Assembly (NCBI GenBank): GCA_018378255.1
Contig: JAGZXV010000007.1
Span: 1 to 62,961, forward strand
Reading direction: 5' to 3'
DNA length: 62,961 nt
Origin: Clostridiaceae bacterium
Lineage (GTDB): Bacteria > Bacillota > Clostridia > Lachnospirales > Lachnospiraceae
Shown one piece after another: positions 42,042 to 50,700 of the stretch (the stretch's first letter is position 1; each line of letters opens with the position of its first letter). The notes below the pieces were generated by a model, which made no database searches, had not been told where the DNA came from, and was given only the letters and a program-made list of their open reading frames with translations. A program made the translations under genes and the position numbers.

Positions 42042-42302
42042 ATGAATGGTATTTCAGGACAGGATTTTATCTTTGGATGTTCAGCAATTGGCGCAGGCTT
42101 AGCAATGATCGCCGGTATCGGACCTGGTGTTGGACAGGGTATCGCAGCCGGACAGGGTGCAGCTGCAGTAGGACGTAACCCGGGAGCAAAATCCGATATC
42201 ACATCTACCATGCTGCTTGGTCAGGCCGTTGCCGAGACAACAGGTCTGTATGGTCTTGTCGTTGCTATTATTTTAATGTTCGTAAAGCCTTTCGGCGCAT
42301 AA
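42042..42302 (+). CDS. atpE: ATP synthase F0 subunit c, sodium type
   Basis: 86 residues forming a two-helix hairpin. Ion-site residues fall at Q32 (GPGVGQG), V63, E65, T66, T67 and Y70 (AVAETTGLYGLV). This is the pattern of Na+-translocating c-rings (Ilyobacter, Acetobacterium), where Gln in helix 1 and Glu-Ser/Thr-Thr in helix 2 coordinate sodium; proton-type rings lack this set. The loop ends in VGRNP. CAGGAGG precedes ATG 42042. Confidence 0.96.
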   Translation: MNGISGQDFIFGCSAIGAGLAMIAGIGPGVGQGIAAGQGAAAVGRNPGAKSDITSTMLLGQAVAETTGLYGLVVAIILMFVKPFGA

Positions 42303-42339
42303 TCGGACAATAATATAACCAGCAAAAGGAGGCGAGACC

Positions 42340-42855
42340 TTGGATAGATTAATAGGATTTGATCCGCAGTTGTTGGCCGATGCGGTCATCACAGGAATAA
42401 ATATCTTTATCCTGTTTTTTGCGTTGTCCTATTTACTGTTTAATCCGGTACGTGATGTGCTGGAAAAACGTAGACAGAAGATTGCCGGCGAGCTGGCGGA
42501 TGCTGCTACGGATAAGAAAACAGCAGCTGAGATGAAGGCTGAGTATGAGGCGAAGTTAAAAGACATCAATAAAGAGGCAGAGGCGATCCTGGAAGAGGCG
42601 CGGAAGAAAGCGAAGAAACGGGAAGCTGAGATCATTGATGAAGCCAAGGGTGAAGCTGTTAAAATCATTGAACGGGCAAACCGCGAGATCGAGATGGAAA
42701 GAAAGAAAGCAGTGGACGATTTGAAACAGGAAGTAATTGACCTTGCTTCCCTGATTGCAGGCAAAGTGGTTGCCGCTTCAATCGATACTGCTGTTCAGGA
42801 TGCTTTAGTGGAAGAGACATTAAAGGAGATGGGTGAGACTACATGGCAAAGCTAG
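42340..42855 (+). CDS. atpF: ATP synthase F0 subunit b
   Basis: 171 residues. TTG start at 42340, decided by AAGGAGG at 42326-42332 (7-nt spacing). An N-terminal membrane helix (about 14-34) with FNPVRDVLEKRRQKI at its end, then a long, highly charged coiled coil that forms the peripheral stalk. Its stop overlaps the atpH start by 13 nt. Confidence 0.95.
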   Translation: MDRLIGFDPQLLADAVITGINIFILFFALSYLLFNPVRDVLEKRRQKIAGELADAATDKKTAAEMKAEYEAKLKDINKEAEAILEEARKKAKKREAEIIDEAKGEAVKIIERANREIEMERKKAVDDLKQEVIDLASLIAGKVVAASIDTAVQDALVEETLKEMGETTWQS

Positions 42856-43391
42856 TATCAAAAGTATACGGCGATGCATTGTTTGAAGCAGCCATGGAAA
42901 AGCAGATGCTGGATACCGTTTATGAAGAAGTATCAGCGCTGCAGGTCATTTTTCAGGAAAATCCGGACCTTGTACGGACTTTGAATCATCCTAAGATTGT
43001 CAAGGAAGAGAAGATATCCATCCTGGAGAACATATTTTCCGGTAAAGTATCAGATGAACTCATGGGCTTCTTAACAATCATTGTTGAAAAAGGAAGACAG
43101 AACGACATTTCTGCTATTTTCCAGTATTTTATCGGCAGAGTGAAGGAATATAAAAAGATCGGTACGGCTTATATCACCAGTGCCGTGGAGCTGAAGGAAA
43201 CCCAGAAAGCTCAGATTAAAGAAAGGCTGCTTGCAACGACTTCCTATGTGGAGTTTGAGATGATCTACAGCGTAGATCCTGCCCTGATCGGCGGACTTGT
43301 AATCCGTATCGGTGACAGGGTGGTGGACAGCAGCATTAAAACCCAGCTTTACGAGCTGAAGAAGAATTTATCAAAGCTTCAGCTTGCCTAA
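42843..43391 (+). CDS. atpH: ATP synthase F1 subunit delta
   Basis: 182 residues of normal length. The N-terminal helical domain has VYGDALFEAA; the C-terminal part ends with DPALIGGLVIRIGDRVVDSSI, the conserved delta/OSCP signature that links F1 to the b stalk. It overlaps atpF, so translation is coupled. Confidence 0.95.
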   Translation: MAKLVSKVYGDALFEAAMEKQMLDTVYEEVSALQVIFQENPDLVRTLNHPKIVKEEKISILENIFSGKVSDELMGFLTIIVEKGRQNDISAIFQYFIGRVKEYKKIGTAYITSAVELKETQKAQIKERLLATTSYVEFEMIYSVDPALIGGLVIRIGDRVVDSSIKTQLYELKKNLSKLQLA

Positions 43392-43421
43392 TTAAAACAG
43401 AAAGAAGGTGCGAACCTTAAT

Positions 43422-44924
43422 ATGAATTTGAGACCAGAAGAAATCAGTTCTGTTATTAAAGAACAAATCGGTAAGTATTCTACGAAGCTGGAAGTGTCAG
43501 ACGTAGGCACCGTAATCCAGGTTTCTGATGGTATCGCCCGTATTCATGGTCTGGAGAAAGCTATGCAGGGTGAACTTCTGGAGTTTCCTGGAGAAGTTTA
43601 CGGCATGGTGCTCAACCTGGAGGAAGACAACGTTGGTGTCGTTCTCTTAGGTGATACATCCAGCATCAGCGAAGGTGATATCGTTAAAACTACCGGCCGC
43701 GTAGTTGAGGTTCCTGTAGGCGATGCCCTGACAGGACGAGTAGTGAATGCGCTTGGACAGCCGATTGACGGCAAGGGGCCGATCCAGACGGACAAGTTCC
43801 GCCGTATCGAACGTGTTGCCCACGGCGTTATTGACAGAAAATCCGTTGATACTCCGCTGCAGACAGGTATCAAGGCTATTGACGCCATGATCCCTATCGG
43901 AAGAGGACAGCGTGAGCTCATTATCGGTGACCGCCAGACAGGTAAAACTGCGATTGCCATTGATACGATTATCAATCAGAAAGGCGAAGGCGTTCACTGT
44001 ATTTATGTTGCAATTGGCCAGAAGGCATCTACGGTTGCGCAGATTGTTAAAACATTGGAAGAATTCGGCGCTATGGATTATACAACCGTTGTTGTTTCCA
44101 CAGCATCCGATCTGGCTCCCCTTCAGTATATTGCGCCTTACTCAGGATGCGCAATTGGTGAAGAGTGGATGGAGAACGGCGGGGACGTATTGGTTGTTTA
44201 CGATGACCTCAGTAAACATGCAGCCGCTTACCGTACCCTGTCCCTGCTTCTCAAGAGACCGCCGGGCCGTGAAGCTTATCCTGGTGATGTTTTCTACTTA
44301 CATTCCAGACTTCTGGAGCGTGCTTCCAAATTGTCAGACGCGCTTGGCGGCGGTTCATTGACGGCTCTGCCGATCATTGAAACACAGGCAGGCGATGTAT
44401 CAGCTTATATTCCGACCAATGTAATTTCTATTACGGACGGTCAGATTTATCTTGAAACAGAGATGTTTAACTCCGGTTTCCGTCCTGCTATCAACGCAGG
44501 TCTTTCCGTATCACGAGTTGGAGGCGCAGCGCAGATCAAGGCGATCAAGAAGATTGCAGCTCCTATCCGTGTGGAACTTGCACAGTACCGGGAGCTGGCT
44601 TCTTTTGCCCAGTTCGGTTCAGAACTGGATGCCAGTACGACGGAGCAGCTGGCACAGGGCGAACGTATCAAAGAAGTCCTGAAACAGCCGCAGTATCAGC
44701 CAATGCCTGTTGAATACCAGGTAATCATCATCTATGCAGTGACTAAGAAATTCCTGTTAGATATTCCTACCTCAGAGATTCAGGCATTTGAGAAAGATCT
44801 GTTCCGTTTTATCGACACCAAATATCCGGAGATTCCGGAGAAGATCCGCGCGAGCAAACAGCTTGAGGCAGATGTGGAAGAGTTATTAGTTAAAGCGATC
44901 AATGAGTGTAAAGCACAGCGCTAG
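43422..44924 (+). CDS. atpA: ATP synthase F1 subunit alpha
   Basis: 500 residues. Walker A GDRQTGKT (about 167-174), the alpha-specific PYSGCAIGEEWM and RPPGREAYPGDVFYLHSRLLER segments, and IPTNVISITDGQIYLE. Non-catalytic nucleotide-binding subunit of the F1 hexamer. It is followed closely by atpG. Confidence 0.98.
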   Translation: MNLRPEEISSVIKEQIGKYSTKLEVSDVGTVIQVSDGIARIHGLEKAMQGELLEFPGEVYGMVLNLEEDNVGVVLLGDTSSISEGDIVKTTGRVVEVPVGDALTGRVVNALGQPIDGKGPIQTDKFRRIERVAHGVIDRKSVDTPLQTGIKAIDAMIPIGRGQRELIIGDRQTGKTAIAIDTIINQKGEGVHCIYVAIGQKASTVAQIVKTLEEFGAMDYTTVVVSTASDLAPLQYIAPYSGCAIGEEWMENGGDVLVVYDDLSKHAAAYRTLSLLLKRPPGREAYPGDVFYLHSRLLERASKLSDALGGGSLTALPIIETQAGDVSAYIPTNVISITDGQIYLETEMFNSGFRPAINAGLSVSRVGGAAQIKAIKKIAAPIRVELAQYRELASFAQFGSELDASTTEQLAQGERIKEVLKQPQYQPMPVEYQVIIIYAVTKKFLLDIPTSEIQAFEKDLFRFIDTKYPEIPEKIRASKQLEADVEELLVKAINECKAQR

Positions 44925-44949
44925 AACCTAGACAAGGCAGGTGACAATC

Positions 44950-45807
44950 ATGGCATCCATGAGAGATATAAAACGTAGACGGGCGAGTATTCAGAGCACG
45001 CAGCAGATTACGAAAGCGATGAAACTGGTATCTACGGTTAAACTGCAAAAGTCCAGGACAAAAGCTGAGGGTTCAAAACCATATTTTGAGCTGATGTATC
45101 AGACGATCAGCTCTATGTTAGCCAAATCAGGCAACATTGAGCATAAATATTTAAAGGCGGGAAATTCACCGAAAAAAGCGGTTATTGCCATTACCTCCAA
45201 CAGAGGCCTGGCAGGAGGCTATAACAATAACATCGTTAAGCTGATAACTGCAAGCGGGGACCTACCGGCTGAGAATACCCTTGTTTATGCCATCGGGCGC
45301 AAGGGAAAGGACGGTCTGGCACGCAGGGGATATGGGATAAAGGCCGACTATTCAGATGTGATCAATGAACCGATTTACCGCGATGCTGCGGACATCACAT
45401 TGGAACTTCTGGATGCGTTCGGACAGAACCAGATCGGCGAGATCTATCTGGCCTATACTTCATTTAAGAATACGGTAACTCATATTCCCAAACTGATTAA
45501 GCTCCTTCCCATTGAGATGGAAGAGGAGGATGCCAAAAAGGGACCTCAGGCGCTCATGAATTATGAGCCGGATGAGGATGAGGTGCTGAATTCCATTATT
45601 CCGAAGTATATGAGCAGTTTAATCTATGGTGCTCTGCTCGAAGCAGTTGCCAGTGAGAACGGCGCCCGTATGACGGCTATGGACTCGGCAACAAACAACG
45701 CAGAAGAGATGATAGAAAATTTAGGATTGCAGTATAACCGCGCCCGTCAGGGTTCCATTACACAGGAACTGACGGAGATCATCGCAGGCGCCAACGCAAT
45801 CTCATAG
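44950..45807 (+). CDS. atpG: ATP synthase F1 subunit gamma
   Basis: 285 residues from ATG 44950 (MASMRDIKRRRASIQ), with AGGCAGGTGA upstream; a GTG three codons earlier overlaps that site. The N-terminal helix RRRASIQSTQQITKAMKLVS and the C-terminal helix with NAEEMIENLGLQYNRARQGSIT form the central rotor shaft. Confidence 0.96.
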   Translation: MASMRDIKRRRASIQSTQQITKAMKLVSTVKLQKSRTKAEGSKPYFELMYQTISSMLAKSGNIEHKYLKAGNSPKKAVIAITSNRGLAGGYNNNIVKLITASGDLPAENTLVYAIGRKGKDGLARRGYGIKADYSDVINEPIYRDAADITLELLDAFGQNQIGEIYLAYTSFKNTVTHIPKLIKLLPIEMEEEDAKKGPQALMNYEPDEDEVLNSIIPKYMSSLIYGALLEAVASENGARMTAMDSATNNAEEMIENLGLQYNRARQGSITQELTEIIAGANAIS

Positions 45808-45859
45808 TGACAGCGGCATTTTTGAGTGCCCATAAAAATTTAAGACAAGGAGAAACAAG

Positions 45860-47251
45860 ATGGCAGAACAAAACATTGGTAAAATCACGCAGATCATCGG
45901 TGCGGTTCTTGATATCAAGTTCTCCCAGGGTAAGATTCCGGAAATCAACGAAGCGATTAAAGTTCCGACTGATGACGGAACCACTCTGGTGGTAGAAGTT
46001 GCACAGGATCTGGGTGACGATACGGTAAGATGTATCGCCATGGGATCGACCGATGGTTTAAGACGTGATATGGATGCGATAGCAACCGGCGCGCCAATTA
46101 CTGTACCTGTCGGTGAGAACACTCTTGGACGTATTTTTAACGTTCTGGGTGAGCCGATTGATAACAAACCGGCTCCAGAGGTACAGGAATATCTTCCGAT
46201 TCATAGAAAAGCTCCGACCTTCGAAGAACAGTCCACCGAAGCAGAGATCCTGGAGACAGGAATCAAAGTCGTTGACCTTCTCTGCCCATATCAGAAGGGT
46301 GGTAAGATCGGTCTGTTCGGCGGCGCCGGAGTTGGAAAAACAGTGCTCATTCAGGAGTTGATCCGTAACATCGCTACAGAGCATGGCGGATACTCCGTAT
46401 TTACAGGCGTAGGCGAGCGTACCCGTGAAGGAAATGACCTTTACTACGAGATGACGGAATCAGGGGTTATCAATAAGACAACCATGGTATTCGGTCAGAT
46501 GAATGAGCCGCCGGGAGCACGTATGAGAGTTGGTTTAACAGGACTTACCATGGCTGAATATTTCCGTGATAAGGGCGGTAAGGACGTACTGCTGTTCATC
46601 GATAACATTTTCCGTTTCACACAGGCCGGATCTGAGGTTTCCGCCCTGCTTGGACGTATGCCTTCAGCCGTTGGTTATCAGCCGACTCTGCAGACTGAGA
46701 TGGGCGCTCTTCAGGAGCGTATTACATCCACAAAGGACGGTTCCATCACATCTGTGCAGGCTGTTTATGTTCCGGCCGATGACTTAACTGACCCGGCTCC
46801 TGCGAATACATTCGCCCATTTGGACGCGACAACGGTTCTCAGCCGTTCTATCGTTGAGTTAGGTATCTACCCTGCGGTAGACCCGCTGGAGTCAACTTCA
46901 CGTATTCTGGACCCGCGTATCGTTGGGGAAGAGCACTATAAAGTAGCCCGCGGAGTACAGGAAGTGCTGCAGAAGTATAAAGAGTTACAGGATATTATCG
47001 CCATGTTAGGTATGGACGAGCTTTCAGAAGAAGATAAACTGACCGTATCCCGCGCAAGAAAGATCCAGAGATTCTTATCTCAGCCATTCTTCGTAGCCGG
47101 ACAGTTTACTGGACTGGAAGGACGTTACGTACCTCTCAGCGAGACAGTACAGGGCTTTAAGGAGATTCTGGACGGTAAACATGATGATGTTCCGGAAGCT
47201 TATTTCCTTAACGCAGGTAATATTGATGACGTTCTTGCCCGTGTGAAATAG
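45860..47251 (+). CDS. atpD: ATP synthase F1 subunit beta
   Basis: 463 residues. Walker A GGAGVGKT (about 153-160), the catalytic Glu in GERTREGNDLY, Walker B VLLFIDNIFRF and the DELSEEDK lever motif. Catalytic subunit of F1. AAGGAG precedes the ATG. Confidence 0.98.
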   Translation: MAEQNIGKITQIIGAVLDIKFSQGKIPEINEAIKVPTDDGTTLVVEVAQDLGDDTVRCIAMGSTDGLRRDMDAIATGAPITVPVGENTLGRIFNVLGEPIDNKPAPEVQEYLPIHRKAPTFEEQSTEAEILETGIKVVDLLCPYQKGGKIGLFGGAGVGKTVLIQELIRNIATEHGGYSVFTGVGERTREGNDLYYEMTESGVINKTTMVFGQMNEPPGARMRVGLTGLTMAEYFRDKGGKDVLLFIDNIFRFTQAGSEVSALLGRMPSAVGYQPTLQTEMGALQERITSTKDGSITSVQAVYVPADDLTDPAPANTFAHLDATTVLSRSIVELGIYPAVDPLESTSRILDPRIVGEEHYKVARGVQEVLQKYKELQDIIAMLGMDELSEEDKLTVSRARKIQRFLSQPFFVAGQFTGLEGRYVPLSETVQGFKEILDGKHDDVPEAYFLNAGNIDDVLARVK

Positions 47252-47262
47252 GGGGTAAGTAT

Positions 47263-47661
47263 ATGGCTGATATGTTTAAATTACAGGTTATTACGCCTGA
47301 TAAGAAATTTTATGAAGGCGAAGTCAGCATGGTGGAACTGACCACTACCGAGGGACAGATTGGTGTGTATAAGAATCACATTCCCATGACCGCAATCGTG
47401 GCTCCCGGTGTTCTGACCATTCATGAGGCAAATGATGTGAAACGGGCTGCTCTGCATGCCGGCTTCATTCAGATACTGCCGGAGCTGATCACCATTATGG
47501 CGGAGACTGTGGAATGGCCGGATGAAATTGATATAAACCGTGCAGAAGAGGCGCGTGTGAGGGCAGAACGCCGCATTAAGGAGACCAACGGAGAGGTTGA
47601 TGTTATGCGTGCGGAACTGGCTTATAAACGTGCGCTTGTCCGCCTGACGGTTGCCAAATGA
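47263..47661 (+). CDS. atpC: ATP synthase F1 subunit epsilon
   Basis: 132 residues. A beta-sandwich N-terminus (LQVITPDKKFYEGEVSMVEL) and two C-terminal helices (EARVRAERRIKE and ELAYKRALVRL). Last gene of the atp operon. The 131-bp gap after it contains a GC-rich stem (GCCCGTTTGCCGG/CCGGCAGGATGGGC) and the dyad at 47761-47776. Confidence 0.95.
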   Translation: MADMFKLQVITPDKKFYEGEVSMVELTTTEGQIGVYKNHIPMTAIVAPGVLTIHEANDVKRAALHAGFIQILPELITIMAETVEWPDEIDINRAEEARVRAERRIKETNGEVDVMRAELAYKRALVRLTVAK

Positions 47662-47760
47662 AGAGAAGAGTAATCTAAAACAAATATCCATGGATTTTGC
47701 CCGTTTGCCGGAATGACCGGCAGGATGGGCGGAGTTTGTGGGTATTTTTGTATCTGCGGT

Positions 47761-47776
47761 GTGCCGGTTCCGGCAC
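47761..47776 (+). other. GC-rich dyad before the M20 peptidase gene
   Basis: GTGCCGG-TT-CCGGCAC, perfect 7-bp arms, flanked by T/A to give an eighth pair. It ends 4 nt before TAGGAGG of the next gene. No T-run follows, so it is not a normal terminator; it may be an mRNA-processing or partial attenuation site. Confidence 0.4.
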
Positions 47777-47792
47777 AGAATAGGAGGAAGAG

Positions 47793-48926
47793 ATGAAACA
47801 GGAGATAATTGATTACATAGACCAGCATAAACAGGAGGCATATGATCTTTTGCTCACCATGGCAAAAATCCCGTCACCGTCCAATCATGAGGAAAAACGG
47901 GCGGAGTTCTGCAAAAAGTGGCTGGAAGACCATGGTGCGGAACACGTATTTATGGATGATGCCCTGAATGTGATATATCCGGTAGGCTGTGAGGATGGGA
48001 AACCTCTGGTTGTCTTTATGGCGCATACAGACGTGGTGTTCCCGGATACGGAAGAACTGCCGTTAAAAGTGGAGGATGGAAAGATATTCGCGCCGGGAAT
48101 CGGGGATGATACGGCCAATTTAGCCGCCCTCATGATGACGGCTGAGTTTGTGGCAAAGAACAAATTAGTTCCGAAAGACGCGGGCATATTATTTGTTGCG
48201 AACTCGGGTGAAGAAGGGCTTGGAAACTTAAAAGGTTCCAGAAAGATCTGTGAAACCTACGGAGACAGGATTCTGGAGTTCTATTCCTTTGATGGCACCA
48301 TAAAGAACATTACCGACCGGGCGGTTGGATCAAAGCGCTATAAAGTGGAGGTGCTGACAGAAGGCGGACATTCTTACGGAGCGTTTGGGAACCGTAATGC
48401 CATCGCTTACCTGGCTTCCATGATCTCTGATCTTTACTGCATGAAGGTTCCTGAAAAGGGAAAAACCACATATAACGTGGGAGAGATATCCGGCGGAACT
48501 TCAATCAATACCATCGCCCAGCAGGCTGAGATGTTATACGAATTCCGGTCCGATGAGGCGGAAGACCTGGCATTCATGGAACGGCATTTTAATGCGGTTT
48601 TAGAGGCATACCGGGCAAAAGGTGTGATTGTGAATGTGGAAATGCTGGGAGAACGTCCGTGTATGGGAGACGTGGATCATGAGAAGCATGAAAACCTTTT
48701 AGAAAAGGCCAGAAACGTGGTGCTTGAGCACAGCGGCATTGATCCTGAATTCGGTTCCGGTTCTACCGACTGCAATATTCCGCTGTCTTTGGGAATCCCA
48801 AGTGTATGTCTGGGAACCTATATCGGCGGAAAAGCCCATACGAGGGAAGAGTGGGTCGCTGTTGACAGCCTTTATTCCGGCTATAAAATCGCCTTTGACC
48901 TGATTCTGAGCTATTTTAATGATTAA
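47793..48926 (+). CDS. M20-family metallopeptidase
   Basis: 377 residues. Metal ligands: the His in FMAHTDVVF (about 70-78), Asp in GIGDDTANL, the Glu pair in NSGEEGLGN, and a C-terminal His in GGKAHTREEW. Also GSGSTDCNIPLSLGIPS. This resembles di/tripeptidases and the ArgE/DapE/CPG2 group; it has no signal peptide. TAGGAGGAAG precedes ATG 47793. It sits behind the atp operon and may be read through from it. The substrate is unknown. Confidence 0.9.
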   Translation: MKQEIIDYIDQHKQEAYDLLLTMAKIPSPSNHEEKRAEFCKKWLEDHGAEHVFMDDALNVIYPVGCEDGKPLVVFMAHTDVVFPDTEELPLKVEDGKIFAPGIGDDTANLAALMMTAEFVAKNKLVPKDAGILFVANSGEEGLGNLKGSRKICETYGDRILEFYSFDGTIKNITDRAVGSKRYKVEVLTEGGHSYGAFGNRNAIAYLASMISDLYCMKVPEKGKTTYNVGEISGGTSINTIAQQAEMLYEFRSDEAEDLAFMERHFNAVLEAYRAKGVIVNVEMLGERPCMGDVDHEKHENLLEKARNVVLEHSGIDPEFGSGSTDCNIPLSLGIPSVCLGTYIGGKAHTREEWVAVDSLYSGYKIAFDLILSYFND

Positions 48927-49013
48927 CATCGGGTTTAACGGAAGAAAGCTGGCCGGCATTTCAGCGTGCATTTCCAAAAGGCAGAAGTGATAGATCATAT
49001 GTCCAATAATAAA

Positions 49014-49055
49014 AAAGGTATCCTCAGGTTTTGGCCACGGGATACCTTTATTTTG
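49014..49055 (+). terminator. Terminator after the M20 peptidase gene
   Basis: AAAGGTATCC pairs with GGATACCTTT around a 16-nt loop, followed by ATTTTGTATT. Confidence 0.85.
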
Positions 49056-49420
49056 TATTAAAATGTATTATTTAATGTCTCTTTGGTTATTTTAAATGAT
49101 GATATCTGCGAGAAAAATGCAGGTGTTTTCCGGTGTCCGCAGATGTTCTGGGAGAGTGGGATTTGATGCATATGTTATAGTTTTAACAATTTTATCGGTT
49201 TTATCACAAGATTAACGGCCTATTTCGGTTCTGCCGGGCTTGGCAATGAACGGCTGTGGACAATAACAAAAGCAACAGAAGAATAAAAATATAAAACTTT
49301 TCAAATGTACTTCTCGTGCCGGGTATGTTAAAATAAATTATAAATACCTATGCCGCTTTTTAGCGAAAAGGAATAACAAAAATTTTCCGGGATAACGGCC
49401 GGGTTTTTACAGGTGGGGAT
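49056..49420. other. Intergenic region before the regulator gene
   Basis: About 365 bp, AT-rich, without a credible gene on either strand. TAAAAT-type -10 candidates occur near 49330, but none has a convincing -35. No second cyclic-di-GMP aptamer is seen here. Confidence 0.5.
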
Positions 49421-50224
49421 ATGTGTATAGAAACAATTATTGTGGATGGTGACAGGCAGGCTGCAAAAAGGTTAGAAAAGAAATGCGGTCAGATGGTGGA
49501 ACTGCATCTGGCAGGAAACTTCGAAGACCCGAAGGAGGCGCTGGATTATGCGCTTCATCATCAGGTGGAATTCGCACTGTTGGAAGCAGACTTTGAGCAG
49601 ATGAGCGGGATTGAGCTGGCGATGAAACTGAGGGAAATCAATCCGGATATCATTATCATTTTTGTCAGCGGAAACAGTGCTGGGGTTTTGGAGGCGCTGC
49701 GGATCAAAGCGGATTATTATGTTCTCAAACCCTATACGGAGGAAGATATCGAGGATGCGCTGTACAGGGCTAAACTTTTGTCCGAAAGACTGCATAAGAG
49801 GATGTTTATCCGTACATTCGGGCGGTTTGATGTGTTTATAGACGGAAAACTGGTGATGTTTCCCAATGCCAAGAGCAAGGAACTTCTGGCCCTTTGTGTG
49901 GAACATATGGGCGGAGAAGTGAGGATGGAAGAAGCGGTTGACAAACTGTGGCCGGACCGGAATTATGATGATAAGGTGAAGGCGCTTTACCGGAAAGCGG
50001 TGATCGGAATACGGAGCGTGTTAGAGGAATATGGGATGCCGGAGGCATTCTGCAGCCGTAGAGGCACCTGCTGTCTTGTTACAGAGGAGGTGTCATGTGA
50101 TTTCTACATCTACTTACATGACAGCGGCAATAAAAAGTTTGTTTATATGAATGAATATATGTTTGAATACAGTTGGGCCGAGGAGACAAATGCCTGGCTG
50201 CAGAAACGGAATAGGCAGACGTGA
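49421..50224 (+). CDS. Response-regulator-like transcription factor with Glu at the phospho-acceptor site
   Basis: 267 residues. A receiver-like N-terminal domain (1-120): acidic residues at 9 and 11, the conserved Lys in YYVLKPYTEED, but where the phosphorylated Asp should be the sequence reads LLEADFEQMSG. Counting back from the invariant Gly gives E55, not Asp. The C-terminal part (about 130-235) is a winged-helix / SARP-like DNA-binding domain (FGRFDVFIDGKLV, SKELLALCVEH, KVKALYRKAVIGIRSVL). Glu can mimic phospho-Asp, so this may be a constitutively active regulator. No sensor kinase is nearby. It lies directly upstream of the riboswitch-controlled surface operon, a likely target. ACAGGTGGGG precedes the ATG. 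Confidence 0.85.
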   Translation: MCIETIIVDGDRQAAKRLEKKCGQMVELHLAGNFEDPKEALDYALHHQVEFALLEADFEQMSGIELAMKLREINPDIIIIFVSGNSAGVLEALRIKADYYVLKPYTEEDIEDALYRAKLLSERLHKRMFIRTFGRFDVFIDGKLVMFPNAKSKELLALCVEHMGGEVRMEEAVDKLWPDRNYDDKVKALYRKAVIGIRSVLEEYGMPEAFCSRRGTCCLVTEEVSCDFYIYLHDSGNKKFVYMNEYMFEYSWAEETNAWLQKRNRQT

Positions 50225-50229
50225 TGAGA

Positions 50230-50274
50230 GGATTCGTCAAAAGTGGAATCGTCAAAAACGGATCCGTCAAAGAG
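50230..50274 (+). repeat. Three 15-bp tandem repeats just after the regulator gene
   Basis: GATTCGTCAAAAGTG, GAATCGTCAAAAACG and GATCCGTCAAAGAGA lie end to end. Further on, ACGTATTATTA occurs twice (50351 and 50382, 31 bp apart) in the segment leading to the riboswitch. These may be binding sites for the regulator encoded upstream, but no site is known. Confidence 0.55.
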
Positions 50275-50467
50275 AAGAGATATGGGTATCTGTTAGACAG
50301 GTATTCATATCTTTTTTAATTTCATGCATTTTCATATGGAATCTGAAATAACGTATTATTACGATGAAATTGTGAGAAAAGACGTATTATTATGATTGAA
50401 TTGATTGAAAAAGTTGCGGATTGGTTGCACTTGAAACGCTACACTAAAGCTATGTAAATTACATATT

Positions 50468-50556
50468 TGGCAAAGCTGATGAAAGTCAGTGACGCAAAGC
50501 TAAAGGGTCTAAATCAGAGATGATATGGCAGCCAGTTGCTCGTTTGTGAATGCTTC
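50468..50556 (+). ncRNA. Cyclic-di-GMP-I (GEMM-I) riboswitch aptamer
   Basis: The conserved GEMM-I elements occur in order: TTGGCAAAGC (50468-50477), a short stem capped by a GAAA tetraloop (50481-50484), GTGACGCAAAGC (50489-50500), the receptor-side helix GGGTCTAA (50506-50513), and the closing GCAGCCAGTTGC (50528-50539). Their spacing fits the family consensus in which one c-di-GMP is bound at the three-helix junction. It is followed by an intrinsic terminator (50643-50674) and then the sipW-type gene at 50701. It therefore controls the surface operon by transcription termination; whether ligand turns it on or off cannot be decided by eye. Confidence 0.93.
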
Positions 50557-50642
50557 TAAGGAAGGATTCATATTCGGTTCGTAAATAAAACGCATTTTAT
50601 TGAAGTGATTCGAAAAAATGTGTTTGTTTGCCGATGCTGCAG

Positions 50643-50674
50643 GCAGTTCTGATTTGATCAGAACTGCTTTTTTT
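50643..50674 (+). terminator. Riboswitch-controlled intrinsic terminator
   Basis: GCAGTTCTGAT-TTG-ATCAGAACTGC followed by TTTTTTT. An 11-bp perfect stem, 27 bp before the first structural gene: the expression platform of the c-di-GMP aptamer. A competing hairpin can form upstream (ACGCATTTT with AAAAATGTGT, about 50590-50633). Confidence 0.95.
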
Positions 50675-50700
50675 GCGTGCCGCAGAAAGGAGAATGAGGT

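Noticed and set aside
49056..49420. Second c-di-GMP riboswitch before the regulator gene
   Set aside because: No GAAA-capped stem with the CGCAAAGC core is present.
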